This document shows positions 24,501-33,160 of a stretch of DNA of 64,000 nt, one piece after another. The DNA comes from Xiphophorus maculatus. Lineage: Eukaryota; Chordata; Actinopteri; Cyprinodontiformes; Poeciliidae. The first letter of the stretch is position 1. Each line of letters begins with the position of its first letter. Both the position numbers and the translations under genes were made by a program. Under the pieces are notes generated by a model. It made no database searches and was not told where the DNA came from. It saw only the letters and a program-made list of their open reading frames with translations. The stretch is taken from assembly GCF_002775205.1 (NCBI RefSeq), contig NC_036460.1:3230056-3294055 (forward strand), in the 5' to 3' direction.

Positions 24501-27500
24501 GACCACCTCTGCATCCTGCAGGTCAAAGTCTTTTTCACACACTGAGGACCACGACTGGTTGGTCTTCACCTCCAGTCTGCCTGAGCACCGGTTCTTCCCT
24601 TGAACCAGCCTGACTGAGTCTGTGGATGCAGAAAGAAAAAAGTTTCTTCAACATTTTCACTGAATTTGGTTCCAGTTTGTTCAGCAAAGCTCCAATACAG
24701 AGCAGACTCTGTGTGGAGGAACCAACCAACTAGTGGAGAACGGGTGGAGAGGGGAGCTGGGCAGAGTTTTGTTATTTTTAAATCTACTGTTTAATATTCT
24801 TTGCACTTTTAGCATCTGCTTATACTGCAGGCCGGCCCTGGAGATGGGTGGGAAAAAAACTTAAAGCAAACAGAGAAAATTACACTACAACATCACAAAG
24901 AACCTATGAATTATCAATTATTAATATTTCATCCTTGTCTTCTACAAAGCAAATGTGAGAACAGATTTAATCACAGAATAATAGAAAACTATCATCTTTT
25001 TACACTTTAAACTTAATTTGTGGAGGAAGTTCAATATTTGATCAGCTTCTTCTCAATGACATTGAGGTTTTTATAACCCTGAATCTGCTCCACTGGTTCC
25101 CCTTTAATCTAATCAAACTTCATTAAATCACTAACCTGGTAAAAACCAGCCACTCTGTAACTACACTGTTAGGTAAATTGTATTTTTAGTAATTATCAAA
25201 TATTTGTTGTATCATGTAGCCTTGTAGTTACATTTAGATAATGTTTCTGTGTGTTAAATAACTTTGATTCTATCCTGAGACTGCCCTGGGAAATAGGGGT
25301 GACAGCTACTCTCAGCAGCTGTTGCCCTGCAGGACTTCCTACAAGACAGAGGTGTTAATTGCTCTGTGCTGCTTTGTGATACAAAGCCGTTGCTTTGAAG
25401 CTATGCAATGTGTCTTGTTTCACACCGGGCCTGGAGCAAGAAAGATTTAGAGTATAGATAACATGTGTCTAGAAGTGAATGTTATTTAGCGCTGCAACCA
25501 TGTGATGAATGCTTTGACCCCACCCCATAGGGTTGCAGCGCCCCTTGTGGCAGGGTTCCTAAAGATCAATAAAATAGAGGGAGCGGGAGATGTGTTTCCA
25601 GAGTAGGTGGAGATTTGTAACTGGAAACATCTCTCTGTCTGCTCTCCTCGCGAGTATAAAAGAATGTAACTCTCTTGTCTTTCCTGTATTTGTTTAAATT
25701 GTCTCTAATAGGTATTTAGACCTGACATACACTTTGATTCATCCAGAGAGTCTGGACTGTGTTGAGCTTTTAAATTTCACCCAGTTGCTAACGTTTGTCC
25801 ATGACATGCAATGCACCAGATCCACACTAAGAAGTTTACTGGAAGTTTCCTGGGCTGTAAACATGTAGAAAAAATCAATTACCAAGCACTGTTAGATGGA
25901 ATCACTCAATCAGGTTTACTAGCATATTGTGCACAATACAGAGAACATATAAGAGGATCAATAGTGAAACATTTCTGATTGAAAACTCTTTCAGGCAGAG
26001 ACAGCAGGAGTTTTATACCAAGGCTGAGGGAGAGACGCTCTGGTTCTCATGCAGCTGCAGGAAAACATCTCCCAACCTTGTGCTTGCAACCCAAACATCT
26101 TCATTTGGTGAGAATCACAAGCATTTAGAATGAAGACAATACAACCAGCAGATATTACCTTACAATAATTTGTCCACCACAAAACAGAGAAGAGACGTTA
26201 AAGTTAATTCAATATTTGGAAGTGTGGCCACCATGGACTGAACTTCCTCCACTGCATTGCTAAAACTACAGAGACTATGTTTCTAAAATAACAGAAAATA
26301 AATCATCGTTCAAACTTCTCCTTCTGTTCGCTGATTGGTCCGGTAGAAAATCTACCAGAGTGAATCCAGGTGAAGTGGAAGAAGCCCAGACTGAGCTGGA
26401 AGTGAGAATTTTTTTAAAGTGGAGTTGGAAGCAGAACAGGAAGGCAATGGCCAGGATATGAAATCACCTGAACAGATGATCTCTAGATTGTAGTCCTCAT
26501 CTCTTCGTGATGACACCACAGATCCACAGTGGAGCTGTCTGCAAGCTGCAGCTGCTGATGTTAAGTTCATGTACCAGTTCCAATAATTCACTGGTTTCCA
26601 GGCTCCCAGATTCTTCTTCTCCAGTCTGCCAACACAGCGACTCCTTCCTGCTACCAGTCTGAGTTCATCAGACAGCGCTGGAAGAAACAACATTTACATG
26701 TTGGGTTACAAAAAGCAAAGACAGATTCAGGATGTGTTGACAGGATCCTGTTGATCGTGTTTATTTGATCTTCTCTTGTTTCTTCCTCCTGTTAGAGGCA
26801 GAGCTATCATGGATGGTTCTGATCAAAGCAGCTTTATGTTGGAATGGCCTAGTTAAAGCCCAGACCTAAATGTTATTTACCCTCTGTAGTAAGACCTGAA
26901 TTGTTTTTTGTTATTCACCTTTTCTACCCATTTATATTTTATGTCTTTACTGAAACCAACCAAAGTCAAATTCATTGTTTTTGTGTAAAAAGTTGTCAAA
27001 TCCAACAGATTCTGATTCTGAATGCAGAGCAATCAGAATCAGAGCAGCTCATCTAACCTTGTAGATGAGCTGGTAGATAATTTCCATCGTAAAATTTCAG
27101 ATGTCATTGATTTCTTTGTCTAAATTAAAGTGAAGGTCGTGTCTGGTAGGAACAAACCTCCATGGAAAAATGTTCAAACATTTAGATCTGCAAGACAATT
27201 TAGCCGTAGGGCCGAACGTAAATGGAGTAAAACTCAACTTTGTTTATTAAGAAATCTATTAAGAAAGACTGTGAAGCTATCACTCCACACTAAAACATGC
27301 ATAGAAAACATTCTTTGCAGAAATCATAAACAAAAACATGAACAATGATTGAGCTTTATTTGCCACAGTTGACAGGCTGACAAACCACCTGACCTGCAAT
27401 CAAACTCGGCCTGCAATGAATTTGCCAAATATGCTGCAGAGAAAATTAAAAATATTAGAGGGTCAACATTCACTGCCACACAAAATCTAATATGGATGCT

Positions 27501-28615
27501 ATGCCCAAAGATAATAACACCCACAACTTTTCTTCAGAAAGTCCTGCCTGTCATTTCATCTGATCTGATTCAAATATTAAACTCTTTGCTCTCATCAGGT
27601 TTTTTCCCCCAGCAGTTTTCAAACCACTGATATAAAAAAATAAAACGATCTGAACAAATCATTACTGCAGAATTACAGGCCGATCTCCAACCTTTCATCC
27701 ATCAGCTAAATTATTGAAAAGCTGTTTCAACCATTAACTCTGCAAAACAACCGAAACTCTGAGTTCCTTTAAATCTGGACTAAAAACCCAGCTGGTCAGA
27801 TTTGCTTTAGAAACATAATAAATGAAACACTGAACAACATTTTGATGTGTAACGACGACACTTTGACAAAATGTACTGTTTACTGGTTTACTGTGTGGTG
27901 TCTTTAGGACTTTTTGTGTTTTTATGATGTAAAGCACTTTGAACCGCCTTGGTGCTGAAATGTGCTTTACAAATAAACTGATCGATTGGTTGATTGATTC
28001 TAATCTGCAGCAGGCGAGTTCCACATCCTGCCTGAGACACTCCCACGTCAGACGGAGCTCAAACGTTTTCACCAACACAACCAGCGGTACCAGAAGCCGG
28101 TCCAATGACCGTAGTGCTACTGGGCTCGGTTGGCCAGCAAACGGGCCTGACCAGAACCTCATAGAGAACCTGTGGAGCAAAGAGGAAGATGAGAGAATTC
28201 ATGCAGAAGGAGCCATTTTATGTGGCTCCACCTGTTTACTGCGCAGATTCAGCGCTGGTGCAGAGTTTCTGCAGCTTCTCCTTATCAATCAATCAATCAG
28301 ATTTATTTTATAGCACATTTCAGCAACAAGGCAGTTCAAAGTGCTTTACATCATAAAAACACAAAAACCAACAATTCTTGATTTTATTGGCTCCTTAGCA
28401 GCAAGTAGACAATATAAACATCACTAACTGTGTAGCAGCAGCTCTATGATCTGAGACTAGAAACAGTTTCCAGTTTTTTGTTTGTAAAATTTAACATGTT
28501 TATCAGTCGATCATTTTTAATTTGAACTCTAGTGAATATTAGTGTTTTTGTTTGAAAGTGGAGTCCTACCTGAGCTGCAGAGACACAGAAGCAGCATCAG
28601 AGCTGTTTGGTCCAT
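3265..28615 (-). CDS. SRCR gene 1: multi-domain scavenger-receptor-like gene (3' end off window)
   Basis: Exons on the minus strand: signal peptide 28615-28570; short SRCR 26677-26468; A7 24619-24311, B7 24228-23935; A6 23237-22929, B6 22846-22553; A5 21854-21546, B5 21463-21170; A4 20472-20164, B4 20081-19788; B3 6314-6024; A2 5331-5023, B2 4940-4647; A1 3949-3641, B1 3558-3265. All internal exons start and end in phase 1, so units can be gained or lost without a frameshift. By analogy with CD163, WC1 and DMBT1 the product would bind microbial or host ligands outside the cell. The L1/Gypsy block lies between B4 and B3, and the A exon of unit 3 is missing; a transcript would need to splice over 13 kb there. 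Ig, membrane and tail exons, if present, lie left of the window beyond the provirus. The orthologue is uncertain. Confidence 0.85.
3641..3949 (-). CDS. SRCR exon A1 (gene 1)
   Basis: 103 codons, acceptor CATCCACAG, donor GTAGAGG. Eight cysteines, a canonical group B SRCR domain with [10 protein letters not shown] and [13 protein letters not shown]. The intron to B1 is only about 80 bases. One residue (T in GSTEF) differs from the R of the other units. Confidence 0.9.
4647..4940 (-). CDS. SRCR exon B2 (gene 1)
   Basis: 98 codons, six cysteines, phase 1-1. Variable residues: YS, W, R, DDGY. Ends IICL where other B exons have CS; the donor is CTTAG|GTAACT. Confidence 0.87.
5023..5331 (-). CDS. 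SRCR exon A2 (gene 1)
   Basis: Eight-cysteine SRCR, 103 codons, nearly identical to A1 (S for A in HQGSLYGE). Repeat period to A1 is 1382 bases, introns included. Confidence 0.9.
6024..6314 (-). CDS. SRCR exon B3 (gene 1), orphaned from its A exon
   Basis: 97 codons; one codon is missing just after the acceptor (the unit reads GATGTCTTG where others read GATGTTGTCTTG). Six cysteines. The most divergent B exon in this part of the array: FH and AW in the first variable patch, Y, N, and YEGD. The upstream homology breaks at about 6344, where L1-associated sequence begins, so the partner A exon is gone. Confidence 0.82.
6344..6480. other. Junction sequence shared with gene 1 and 2 5' introns
   Basis: GAGAACGGGTGGAGAGGGGA and the following 75 or so bases also occur at 24737 and 40205, the introns upstream of units A7 and gene 2 A. 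Here they lie directly next to L1 sequence, marking a rearrangement breakpoint. Confidence 0.7.
7063..7544 (+). mobile_element. Solo LTR (family LTR-2) inside the L1
   Basis: 482 bases, TGTTAGAATAA...CCTATCA, flanked by GTTAT (7058-7062) and GCTAT (7545-7549). The uninterrupted L1 copy near 61595 has one GCTAT, so this is a 5-bp target duplication with one later substitution. Similar to the LTRs at 30975 and 33161. Polyadenylation signal TAATAAAG near 7389. Confidence 0.85.
7761..8396 (-). pseudogene. L1-like ORF2 reverse transcriptase fragment
   Basis: 211-codon open stretch with LINE RT blocks: [20 protein letters not shown] (finger region), [37 protein letters not shown] and the catalytic box YVDDVLL, where the common form is YADD or FADD. 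Nearly identical to 61811-62446 (EQGTRRGCG there). Frameshifted on both sides, so a relic. Confidence 0.88.
9001..9580 (+). mobile_element. Ty3/Gypsy element, 5' LTR
   Basis: Begins TGTTAGGATCTGCGGC and ends AACATGACA; 580 bases, paired with 16097-16665. Flanked on the left by CTTTT (8996-9000), which reappears at 16666-16670 after the 3' LTR: a 5-bp target duplication. The matching L1 site is whole near 63045. The sequence after the LTR does not show an obvious tRNA primer site. Confidence 0.9.
9581..10560 (+). pseudogene. Ty3/Gypsy gag, degenerate
   Basis: Open pieces at 9550-9813 and 10090-10542, with the stretch between readable in another frame ([18 protein letters not shown], typical of vertebrate sushi-type Gag). 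A CCHC zinc knuckle, [14 protein letters not shown], lies near 10453-10494. Gag of this group packages the element RNA. At least two frameshifts or stops. Confidence 0.82.
10560..12220 (+). pseudogene. Ty3/Gypsy pol: protease, reverse transcriptase, RNase H
   Basis: Protease motif [13 protein letters not shown] near 10627; RT at 11178-11747 with [26 protein letters not shown] and the catalytic [10 protein letters not shown]; RNase H start at about 12020 with [17 protein letters not shown]. Stops at 11101 and 11745 break the frame. The reading 11780-12874 runs from RNase H straight into LINE sequence at about 12221. The integrase core is absent. Confidence 0.85.
12221..12958 (+). mobile_element. 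LINE fragment: RT C-terminal part, sense strand
   Basis: In frame with the Gypsy RNase H. Shows YADDTAIVG (RT catalytic box), [40 protein letters not shown] and [11 protein letters not shown], the C-terminal half of a CR1/L2/Rex-type ORF2, ending at the stop at 12872-12874 and then about 85 bases of 3' UTR. No EN or N-terminal RT, so 5' truncated. Confidence 0.82.
12959..15505 (-). mobile_element. LINE fragment: endonuclease plus RT, antisense strand
   Basis: Minus-strand readings 15500-14751 (endonuclease: [30 protein letters not shown]), 14904-13447 ([33 protein letters not shown]) and 13431-12937 ([38 protein letters not shown]). Same broad clade as the neighbour at 12221-12958 but a different family. 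It overlaps that fragment in coding content, so the two are separate elements meeting head to head at a G-rich tract (12959-12978). The 5' end, with the methionine-rich start at about 15500, lies inside Gypsy integrase sequence. Confidence 0.85.
15506..16096 (+). pseudogene. Ty3/Gypsy integrase C-terminus and chromodomain
   Basis: Reading 15471-15884 contains [16 protein letters not shown] and [18 protein letters not shown], the GPY/F-type integrase C-terminus. Reading 15897-16085 contains [17 protein letters not shown], a chromodomain, which places the element among the chromoviruses. A stop separates the two readings. A purine tract (AAGGGGGGGTGA) precedes the 3' LTR. Confidence 0.88.
16097..16665 (+). 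mobile_element. Ty3/Gypsy element, 3' LTR
   Basis: TGTCAGGATCTGCAGC...AACATGACA, 569 bases. It differs from the 5' LTR by scattered substitutions and lacks about 11 bases near its start (GGTTTCCTTGT in the 5' copy), so the insertion has some age. CTTTT duplication follows at 16666. Confidence 0.9.
17163..19310 (+). mobile_element. RTE-like LINE, internally deleted
   Basis: Flanked by a perfect 10-bp duplication, GGAACGTTTA at 17153-17162 and 19311-19320, and ends in TGGA repeats. The reading 17796-18971 encodes an endonuclease ([23 protein letters not shown]) and the linker up to about 18920. It then jumps into the ORF C-terminus (read at 18896-19279: [30 protein letters not shown]). The RT domain is missing, so the copy must have moved in trans or been deleted later. 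The 3' tail resembles RTE/Rex3-type elements of fish. Confidence 0.85.
19788..20081 (-). CDS. SRCR exon B4 (gene 1)
   Basis: 98 codons, six cysteines. Starts after the L1 block, with intron homology resuming at about 19515. Strongly different variable patches: DR, F, Q and YGVI; also RSVW for the usual RPVW. Confidence 0.87.
20164..20472 (-). CDS. SRCR exon A4 (gene 1)
   Basis: Eight-cysteine SRCR, 103 codons. Differs from other A exons at V in GAVYGE and D in ALLDC. Confidence 0.9.
21170..21463 (-). CDS. SRCR exon B5 (gene 1)
   Basis: 98 codons, six cysteines. Variable patches: NS preceded by F for the usual W; Y; Y; SEEN. Opens with ENFR where most read DNIR. Confidence 0.87.
21546..21854 (-). 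CDS. SRCR exon A5 (gene 1)
   Basis: Eight-cysteine SRCR, 103 codons; K in ALLKC. Splice sites as in the other A exons. Confidence 0.9.
22553..22846 (-). CDS. SRCR exon B6 (gene 1)
   Basis: 98 codons, six cysteines. Variable patches: LH, Y, R, DDEN. Confidence 0.87.
22929..23237 (-). CDS. SRCR exon A6 (gene 1)
   Basis: Eight-cysteine SRCR, 103 codons; acceptor CATCTACAG with one change from the usual CATCCACAG. Confidence 0.9.
23935..24228 (-). CDS. SRCR exon B7 (gene 1)
   Basis: 98 codons, six cysteines. First unit of the array in transcript order and the most divergent B exon of units 4-7: LSQWT in patch 1, E, W, SNSN; also EENWKPV for EWRPV. Confidence 0.86.
24311..24619 (-). CDS. SRCR exon A7 (gene 1)
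   Basis: Eight-cysteine SRCR, 103 codons. Its upstream intron is not the array intron but matches that of gene 2 (40088 onward), marking the 5' end of the array. Confidence 0.9.
25167..25727 (+). mobile_element. Solo LTR (family LTR-1) in gene 1 intron
   Basis: TGTTAGGTAAATTG...CCTGACA, 561 bases, flanked by TACAC on both sides (25162-25166 and 25728-25732). The paralogous intron of gene 2 near 40632 has a single uninterrupted TACAC, an empty site. So the LTR entered after the gene 1/gene 2 duplication. Confidence 0.92.
26468..26677 (-). CDS. Short SRCR exon 2 (gene 1)
   Basis: 70 codons, phase 1-1, acceptor TTCTTCCAG, donor GTGATT. Opens [16 protein letters not shown] and keeps C1, C3, C4 and C8. 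The segment holding C5 and C6 is missing ([19 protein letters not shown]), about 28 residues shorter than a B exon. Follows the signal peptide exon directly, so it is the membrane-distal domain. Confidence 0.82.
27030..28010 (+). mobile_element. L2-like LINE remnant in gene 1 intron 1
   Basis: Contains [12 protein letters not shown] and RRAERKW (linker between endonuclease and RT) and then a 3' end, AAAGCACTTTGAACCGCC...AAATAAACTGATCGATTGG, with ATTG-type tail. RT is missing. A longer copy lies at the equivalent place in gene 2. Confidence 0.65.
28040..28220 (+). mobile_element. Tc1/mariner-like transposase fragment
   Basis: Translation includes [20 protein letters not shown], a decayed form of the Tc1 motif WPxxSPDLNPIENLW. 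About 180 bases; also present at 44230-44410 in gene 2. Bounded by two LINE 3' tails in opposite directions (to the left at 28000, to the right at 28283-28370). Confidence 0.6.
28570..28615 (-). CDS. Signal peptide exon 1 (gene 1)
   Basis: 46 bases from ATG to a GTAGGA donor in phase 1. Encodes [15 protein letters not shown], a hydrophobic leader. Same exon in gene 2 at 44760-44805. The ATG context is AAACATGG. Confidence 0.85.
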
Positions 28616-28674
28616 GTTTCCTCTGGATGTGGAGTGAAGCTTCGTCTCTTGATGTGATCAGGATGTGGCTCCAA

Positions 28675-28720
28675 ACTCTGAACACTTCCTACTTTAAGCT
28701 TTTTTATCTGCTACTTCCTG
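28675..28720 (-). promoter_or_regulatory. Putative core promoter of gene 1 (TATA-like, two ETS cores)
   Basis: On the minus strand GATAAAAA (28708-28701) lies about 90 bases before the ATG. It is flanked by CAGGAAGTAG (28720-28711) and AGGAAGTGTT (28690-28681), GGAAGT cores bound by ETS factors such as PU.1. The block is the same in gene 2 (44871-44910). Function is inferred. Confidence 0.5.
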
Positions 28721-28790
28721 AACGTCACAGTTCAGGTCTTTGGCTGCTTTCAGAGACAACGCCTCCTTCCTAGCAGCTCATCATGAAGAT

Positions 28791-30960
28791 GGGTTCATAC
28801 TGGGCCTACTGGGATTCAGGGGTTTCACCAGTCTCTGTTGTTCCTGTGTTTAATTCAGGCTTTGTTCTGCATGTGGCCGGCGTCAAGAAAACCCAAGATC
28901 ATCCCACTTCCCCATGCTGGAGATTTTAGTTTAACAGTAATAATGAATAAAGTTATCTTTAAAATGAATCACTCAAGTGACATTAAGGCCCAACAGTAGA
29001 CTTAAGTGTCAATAAAATCAATCTGGTTGTGTGTGTGTTGTTTTTGTCTCATGCAAACTTTCCTTTAATTCTACTTTTTTCTATCTAATCATAAGAAATC
29101 ATAGTCAGACAGAGAAAGTCATGAAACAGGAAAAGCAGGTTTCCTGGAAAAAGAGGAAGTAAGTTCCAGCCTGCAGATTTATAAAAATAGCTGAGACTAT
29201 TCCTTATTTTAAAGCATGAAAGTTTTAAAGAATGAAATCTAAACATTTTGAGTAATTTGATAAGATTCAAAGTAAAATACTTATATTAATATTGGTTTAC
29301 TTATACTAATACTTACACTTACATTTGTGGGAACACTTACAAGAAAAACAAGTAACTGTAACTTTGGTATCAAATAATTAGAATCATGGATTATTCTTGG
29401 TTTCTTTAAAGAAAACATCTGTAATAAGTCACATAATAATAAGAGTAATGATTATGAGTATGGTTATAAAATTACAAATGAATGCTAAATCAGAGAAGCT
29501 AAAGAAGTTATAAACGTGATTTTGACATTGAACTTGAAATGGTGTAAAAAGGTGTAACTGCAATTAAACATCACTGATATGTTGGAGGTAGATGGTAGGT
29601 GAAAGGTGAAAGGTTAAGGGAAAAAGGGGAATTAACAGCAGAGCAGAGATGATCAACGCCTTATTTAGAAACATATTGAACAACGTGAACGTTTCAGAGA
29701 AAAGGTCGAGCAGGCAATGGACATAGGAGGTTGATCAACCCTGAGACATGAGCACAGACATGGGATGGGTTCATACTGGGCCTACTGGGATTCAGGGTTT
29801 CACCAGTCTCTGTTGTTCCTGTGTTTAATTCAGGCTTTGTTCTGCATGTGGCCGGCGTCAAGAAAACCCGAGCTCATCCCACTTCCCCATGCTGGAGATT
29901 TTAGTTACACAGTAACAATAAATAAAGTTGCCTTTAACATTAATCACACAAGTGACATCTAGGCCCAACAGTACAATTAAACTTGAATAAAATAAATCTG
30001 GTTGTGTGTTTGATGTTTTTGTCTCCTGCAAACTTTGCTTTAATTCTATTTATTTTTTTCTATCTAATCATAAGAAATCATAGTCAGACAGAGAGAGTCA
30101 TGAGACAGGAAGAGCAGGTTTCCTGAAAAAAGAGGAAGTAAGTTCCCAGCTTGCAGATTCTTGAAAATAGTTGAGAGACTATTCCTTATTTCAAAGCATG
30201 AAAGTTTTAAAGAATAAAGTGTAAACATTTTGAGTAATTGGATAAGATTCAAAATTAAATACTTATATTTCATCCATCCATGCATCCGTCCATCTTCTTC
30301 CGCTTATCCGGTGTCGGGTCACGGGGGGGGTAGCAGCTTATATTATATTACTGGTTTACTTACAATAATCTTTAGACATACACTTGTGGAAATACTTACA
30401 AGTAAAACAAGTAACTGTAACTTTGGTATCAAATAACTAGAATCGTGGATTATTCTTGGTTTCTTTTCAGAAAAAATCTCTAATAATTCACATTAAGATC
30501 ATAATAAGTGTAACTAATGAGTTATGGTTATAATATTATAAATGAATGCTAAATCAAAGAAACTGAAAAGTATGGATGTGAGTTTGACATTGAACTTGAG
30601 ATGGTGTAAAACATGTAACTGCGATTAAAGGTCACTGATGTTGTGTTGGAGGTAGATGGTAGGCGAAAGGTTAGGGGGAAAAGGGGAACTAACTGGAGAG
30701 CAGAGATGATCAACGCCTTATATGGAAGCAGGGTGTTGAACAACGTAAACGTTTCAGAGAAAAGCTTGTGCAGGCAAGGGACATAGGAGGTTGAGCAATC
30801 CTGAGACATTAGCACAGACATCAGGACATAATGTTTCTAAGACAGTGATGGATATGAGATCATCTGTCCAAGCAGACAGCCAATGAAACAAGCACAGCAA
30901 CAGTGCTAGCCAATGCAAACGCACCAAAAGGGTGGATAAACCATATAAAGGTGAGTGCAA
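28791..30960. repeat. Tandem duplication, about 1 kb unit
   Basis: GGGTTCATACTGGGCCTACT begins at 28791 and 29767, and the following sequence runs parallel in both (for example ACAGTAGACTTAAGTGTC-like and ACAGTACAATTAAACTTG). The first unit is about 976 bases. The second is longer because of an inserted RTE tail. Part of a third copy lies at 44985. No gene seen. Confidence 0.75.
30266..30340 (-). mobile_element. RTE-like 3' tail fragment
   Basis: CATCCATCCATGCATCCGTC followed by CTTCTTCCGCTTATCCGGTG is the reverse complement of the 3' end of the element at 17163-19310. Only about 75 bases remain. Confidence 0.7.
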
Positions 30961-30974
30961 AAGAGAAACCTTTG

Positions 30975-31538
30975 TGTTGGGAAAATTATTATCTACGTTC
31001 ATTTACTTCTGAGTTTATTTGAAAGGCTATGTTTTCATATTATTATTCTGTGTGTTGTATACTTGACTCATTTCTCTTGTGGTACTTTATTAACTGTTTC
31101 TTGGGTGTTTGCCTGTAGGCTAGAAACATTTACACATTATTGTGTTAACAGCTTCCTGATGAAACTGATTGGTAACGGTCAGCCTCATGCCCTTGTAAGG
31201 GCATGTCCACAGAAGGTCCCAGAACATCTTGTGGTTCTTGTAAGGGCATGTCCACAGAAGGTCCCAGAACATCTTGTGGTTCTTGTAAGGGCATGTCCAC
31301 GGAAGGTTCCAGAGCAGCTTGTGGTAAAGGTTGTGGTAAAGGACTGTGTGAAAATGCCCAACCTCCTTCCTTGTAATCATAATAAAAGGCAGTAGGGGAA
31401 TGAGAGCCGGCAGAGTTGATCACAGACAGTGTTTGACGGCGGGTTCTCTGCGTCTGGCTCAGCTTCCCTCTTCTGCAGAAAAGTTATTTGTGTTTTTGGT
31501 TGATTCTTTGCAGGTTAGGAACTAAAATAGACCCAACA
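30975..31538 (+). mobile_element. Retroviral LTR (family LTR-2), copy with triplicated 45-bp unit
   Basis: TGTTGGGAAAATTATT...ACCCAACA, 564 bases. Contains three direct 45-bp repeats (31192-31326) where the solo LTR at 7063 has one. An altered tRNA-Pro primer site (TGGAGGCTCGTTCGGATT, 31542-31559) follows. Confidence 0.88.
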
Positions 31539-33160
31539 TTTTGGAGGCTCGTTCGGATTCCCAACATACCCGCCGCTGACGGAAGGAGTACAACGCGCTG
31601 GAATCTGCTGGCAGTCAGGTTCTTCGGACCTGTCCTGAAAAGTCCCGGGGGGTAACTTCCTCGCTGGGCCAGCGTCTTAGGTCACCTCCTTCTGCCATCG
31701 GCAGATTGACGGGACTCGAACCAAGACAGAGCAGGAATCAACCAAGTAAGTGAAATTTACGCGTGGTTTTAAGTCCCCCGTTTGATGTCAAGTAAAGTAA
31801 AAAAGGGAATTGTAAAAAAACACACACACGAAGGGAAAGGTAATAAGTGTGACACCTAAAAACAGTGGGAAAAGTAAGTGGTGGGCTTGTTGTGGATAAT
31901 TTTCCACTCAATCACCCGTTGAGTCGAAGCGAGAATTGCAGCAACAAGACCTTGCCACCACCCCACTCTTCCTGTCCCCGTTCTGTAGAGCCCACTCTAG
32001 GCATAAGGAACGGGATGAAAACACTGTTATAAAAAATGGGTTCTTCACAAAGGAAGGAGAAAAGTGTTAAAGAGGATGAAAATTTTATGTCCCACTGCTG
32101 TAGGAGCACAAATCGAGTTTGTCAGTAATTATAAATATCTTGGTTTTATTCTAGATAATGAACTCTCTTTTAAAAATCACAGAGCAAATCTACTACGGAC
32201 ATTGAAAATGAAAATTGGGTTTTATTATCGAAATGGATCTTGTTTTACACTCAAAGCTAGAAGAAAATTGGTAGCAGATACATTCCTGCCACTTTTGGAT
32301 TATGGAGATGTTTTATATATGAATGCTTCGACCAAATGTCTTTAATCATTAAATACTGTGTATCATTGCGCTTTAAGATTTATAACCGGTAGTCGACGTT
32401 TGACACATCATCATGATTTGTACGCAAAACCTGAATGGCCTCCTTTAAGTCAACGGAGAAACAATCATTTAATGATCCTTATATATAAATCTCTACTCGG
32501 TCTAACCCCTGCATATTTATCCATTCTCCTACATAGAACTATCAGTTTTCGTTCTCTTCGCTCCAATAACATTATTCTTCTGCATGTCCCACGCTGTCGA
32601 ACTGAAAAAGGGAATCAGGCATTCAGTGTTTTCCCCCCACAGCCTGGAATCAGTTGCAGTCTGAATTTAAGATGTCGGAAATGATTCACTGGACTTATTT
32701 CGAGCAGTTTAAAGATAGGCAACAAGATTCTATGAAACAGTGTCATTGTTTTAAATTGTTTTTATTGTTTTATACTTGTGCATATGTATTAATTGTTTTT
32801 ATCTTGTAACCAGGTTGCTATGTATTGCAAAGTTTTTGCGCTGGTCCCTCTTGAAAATGAGATTTGGATCTCAACGGGGTTTACCTGGTTAAATAAAGGA
32901 ATAATAATAAAAAATAAAATTAAAAAATGTTTCAACTAGAGCCAGGAAACTTAATGTACCTGACTAAATGGAAAAGAAGTACATTATAGATGGTGTGTTG
33001 TAAGTAGAACAATGGAAAAACATGGTGTTTGGGTTGGAAACAAGCGCTAGGTTAAAAACTGGTACCAGACAACAAGAAATTATTGGTTGTTGCTAGATCC
33101 TAATATAAGTTTGAGATATCTTTTTAAATGTGCACATGTTATTTAAAACATGTTCCTGCA
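31539..33160 (+). pseudogene. Retroviral leader and 5' gag, interrupted by a LINE
   Basis: After the primer site, a splice-donor-like CAAGTAAGTG lies at 31744. The gag start is probably ATG at 32036, giving MGSSQR, a myristoylation-type N-terminus shared with the ATG at 35715. Sequence near 32990-33100 (ACAATGGAAAAACATGGTGT) matches 35784 in the second copy, so gag continues after the LINE. No intact Gag. Confidence 0.75.
32090..32925 (+). mobile_element. LINE 3' fragment inside gag
   Basis: Readings 32064-32345 and 32358-32684 give NYKYLGFILDNELSFKNH, LLDYGDVLYMNAS and ALRFITGSRR, the C-terminal end of a non-LTR RT ORF. An A-rich tail with ATAATAATAA ends near 32925. The left border is approximate. 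Confidence 0.75.

Noticed and set aside
3265-24619. Diversity-generating retroelement as the source of B-exon variation
   Set aside because: No template repeat or associated RT/accessory gene. The nearby RTs are ordinary LINE and LTR relics. Selection and gene conversion explain the pattern more simply.
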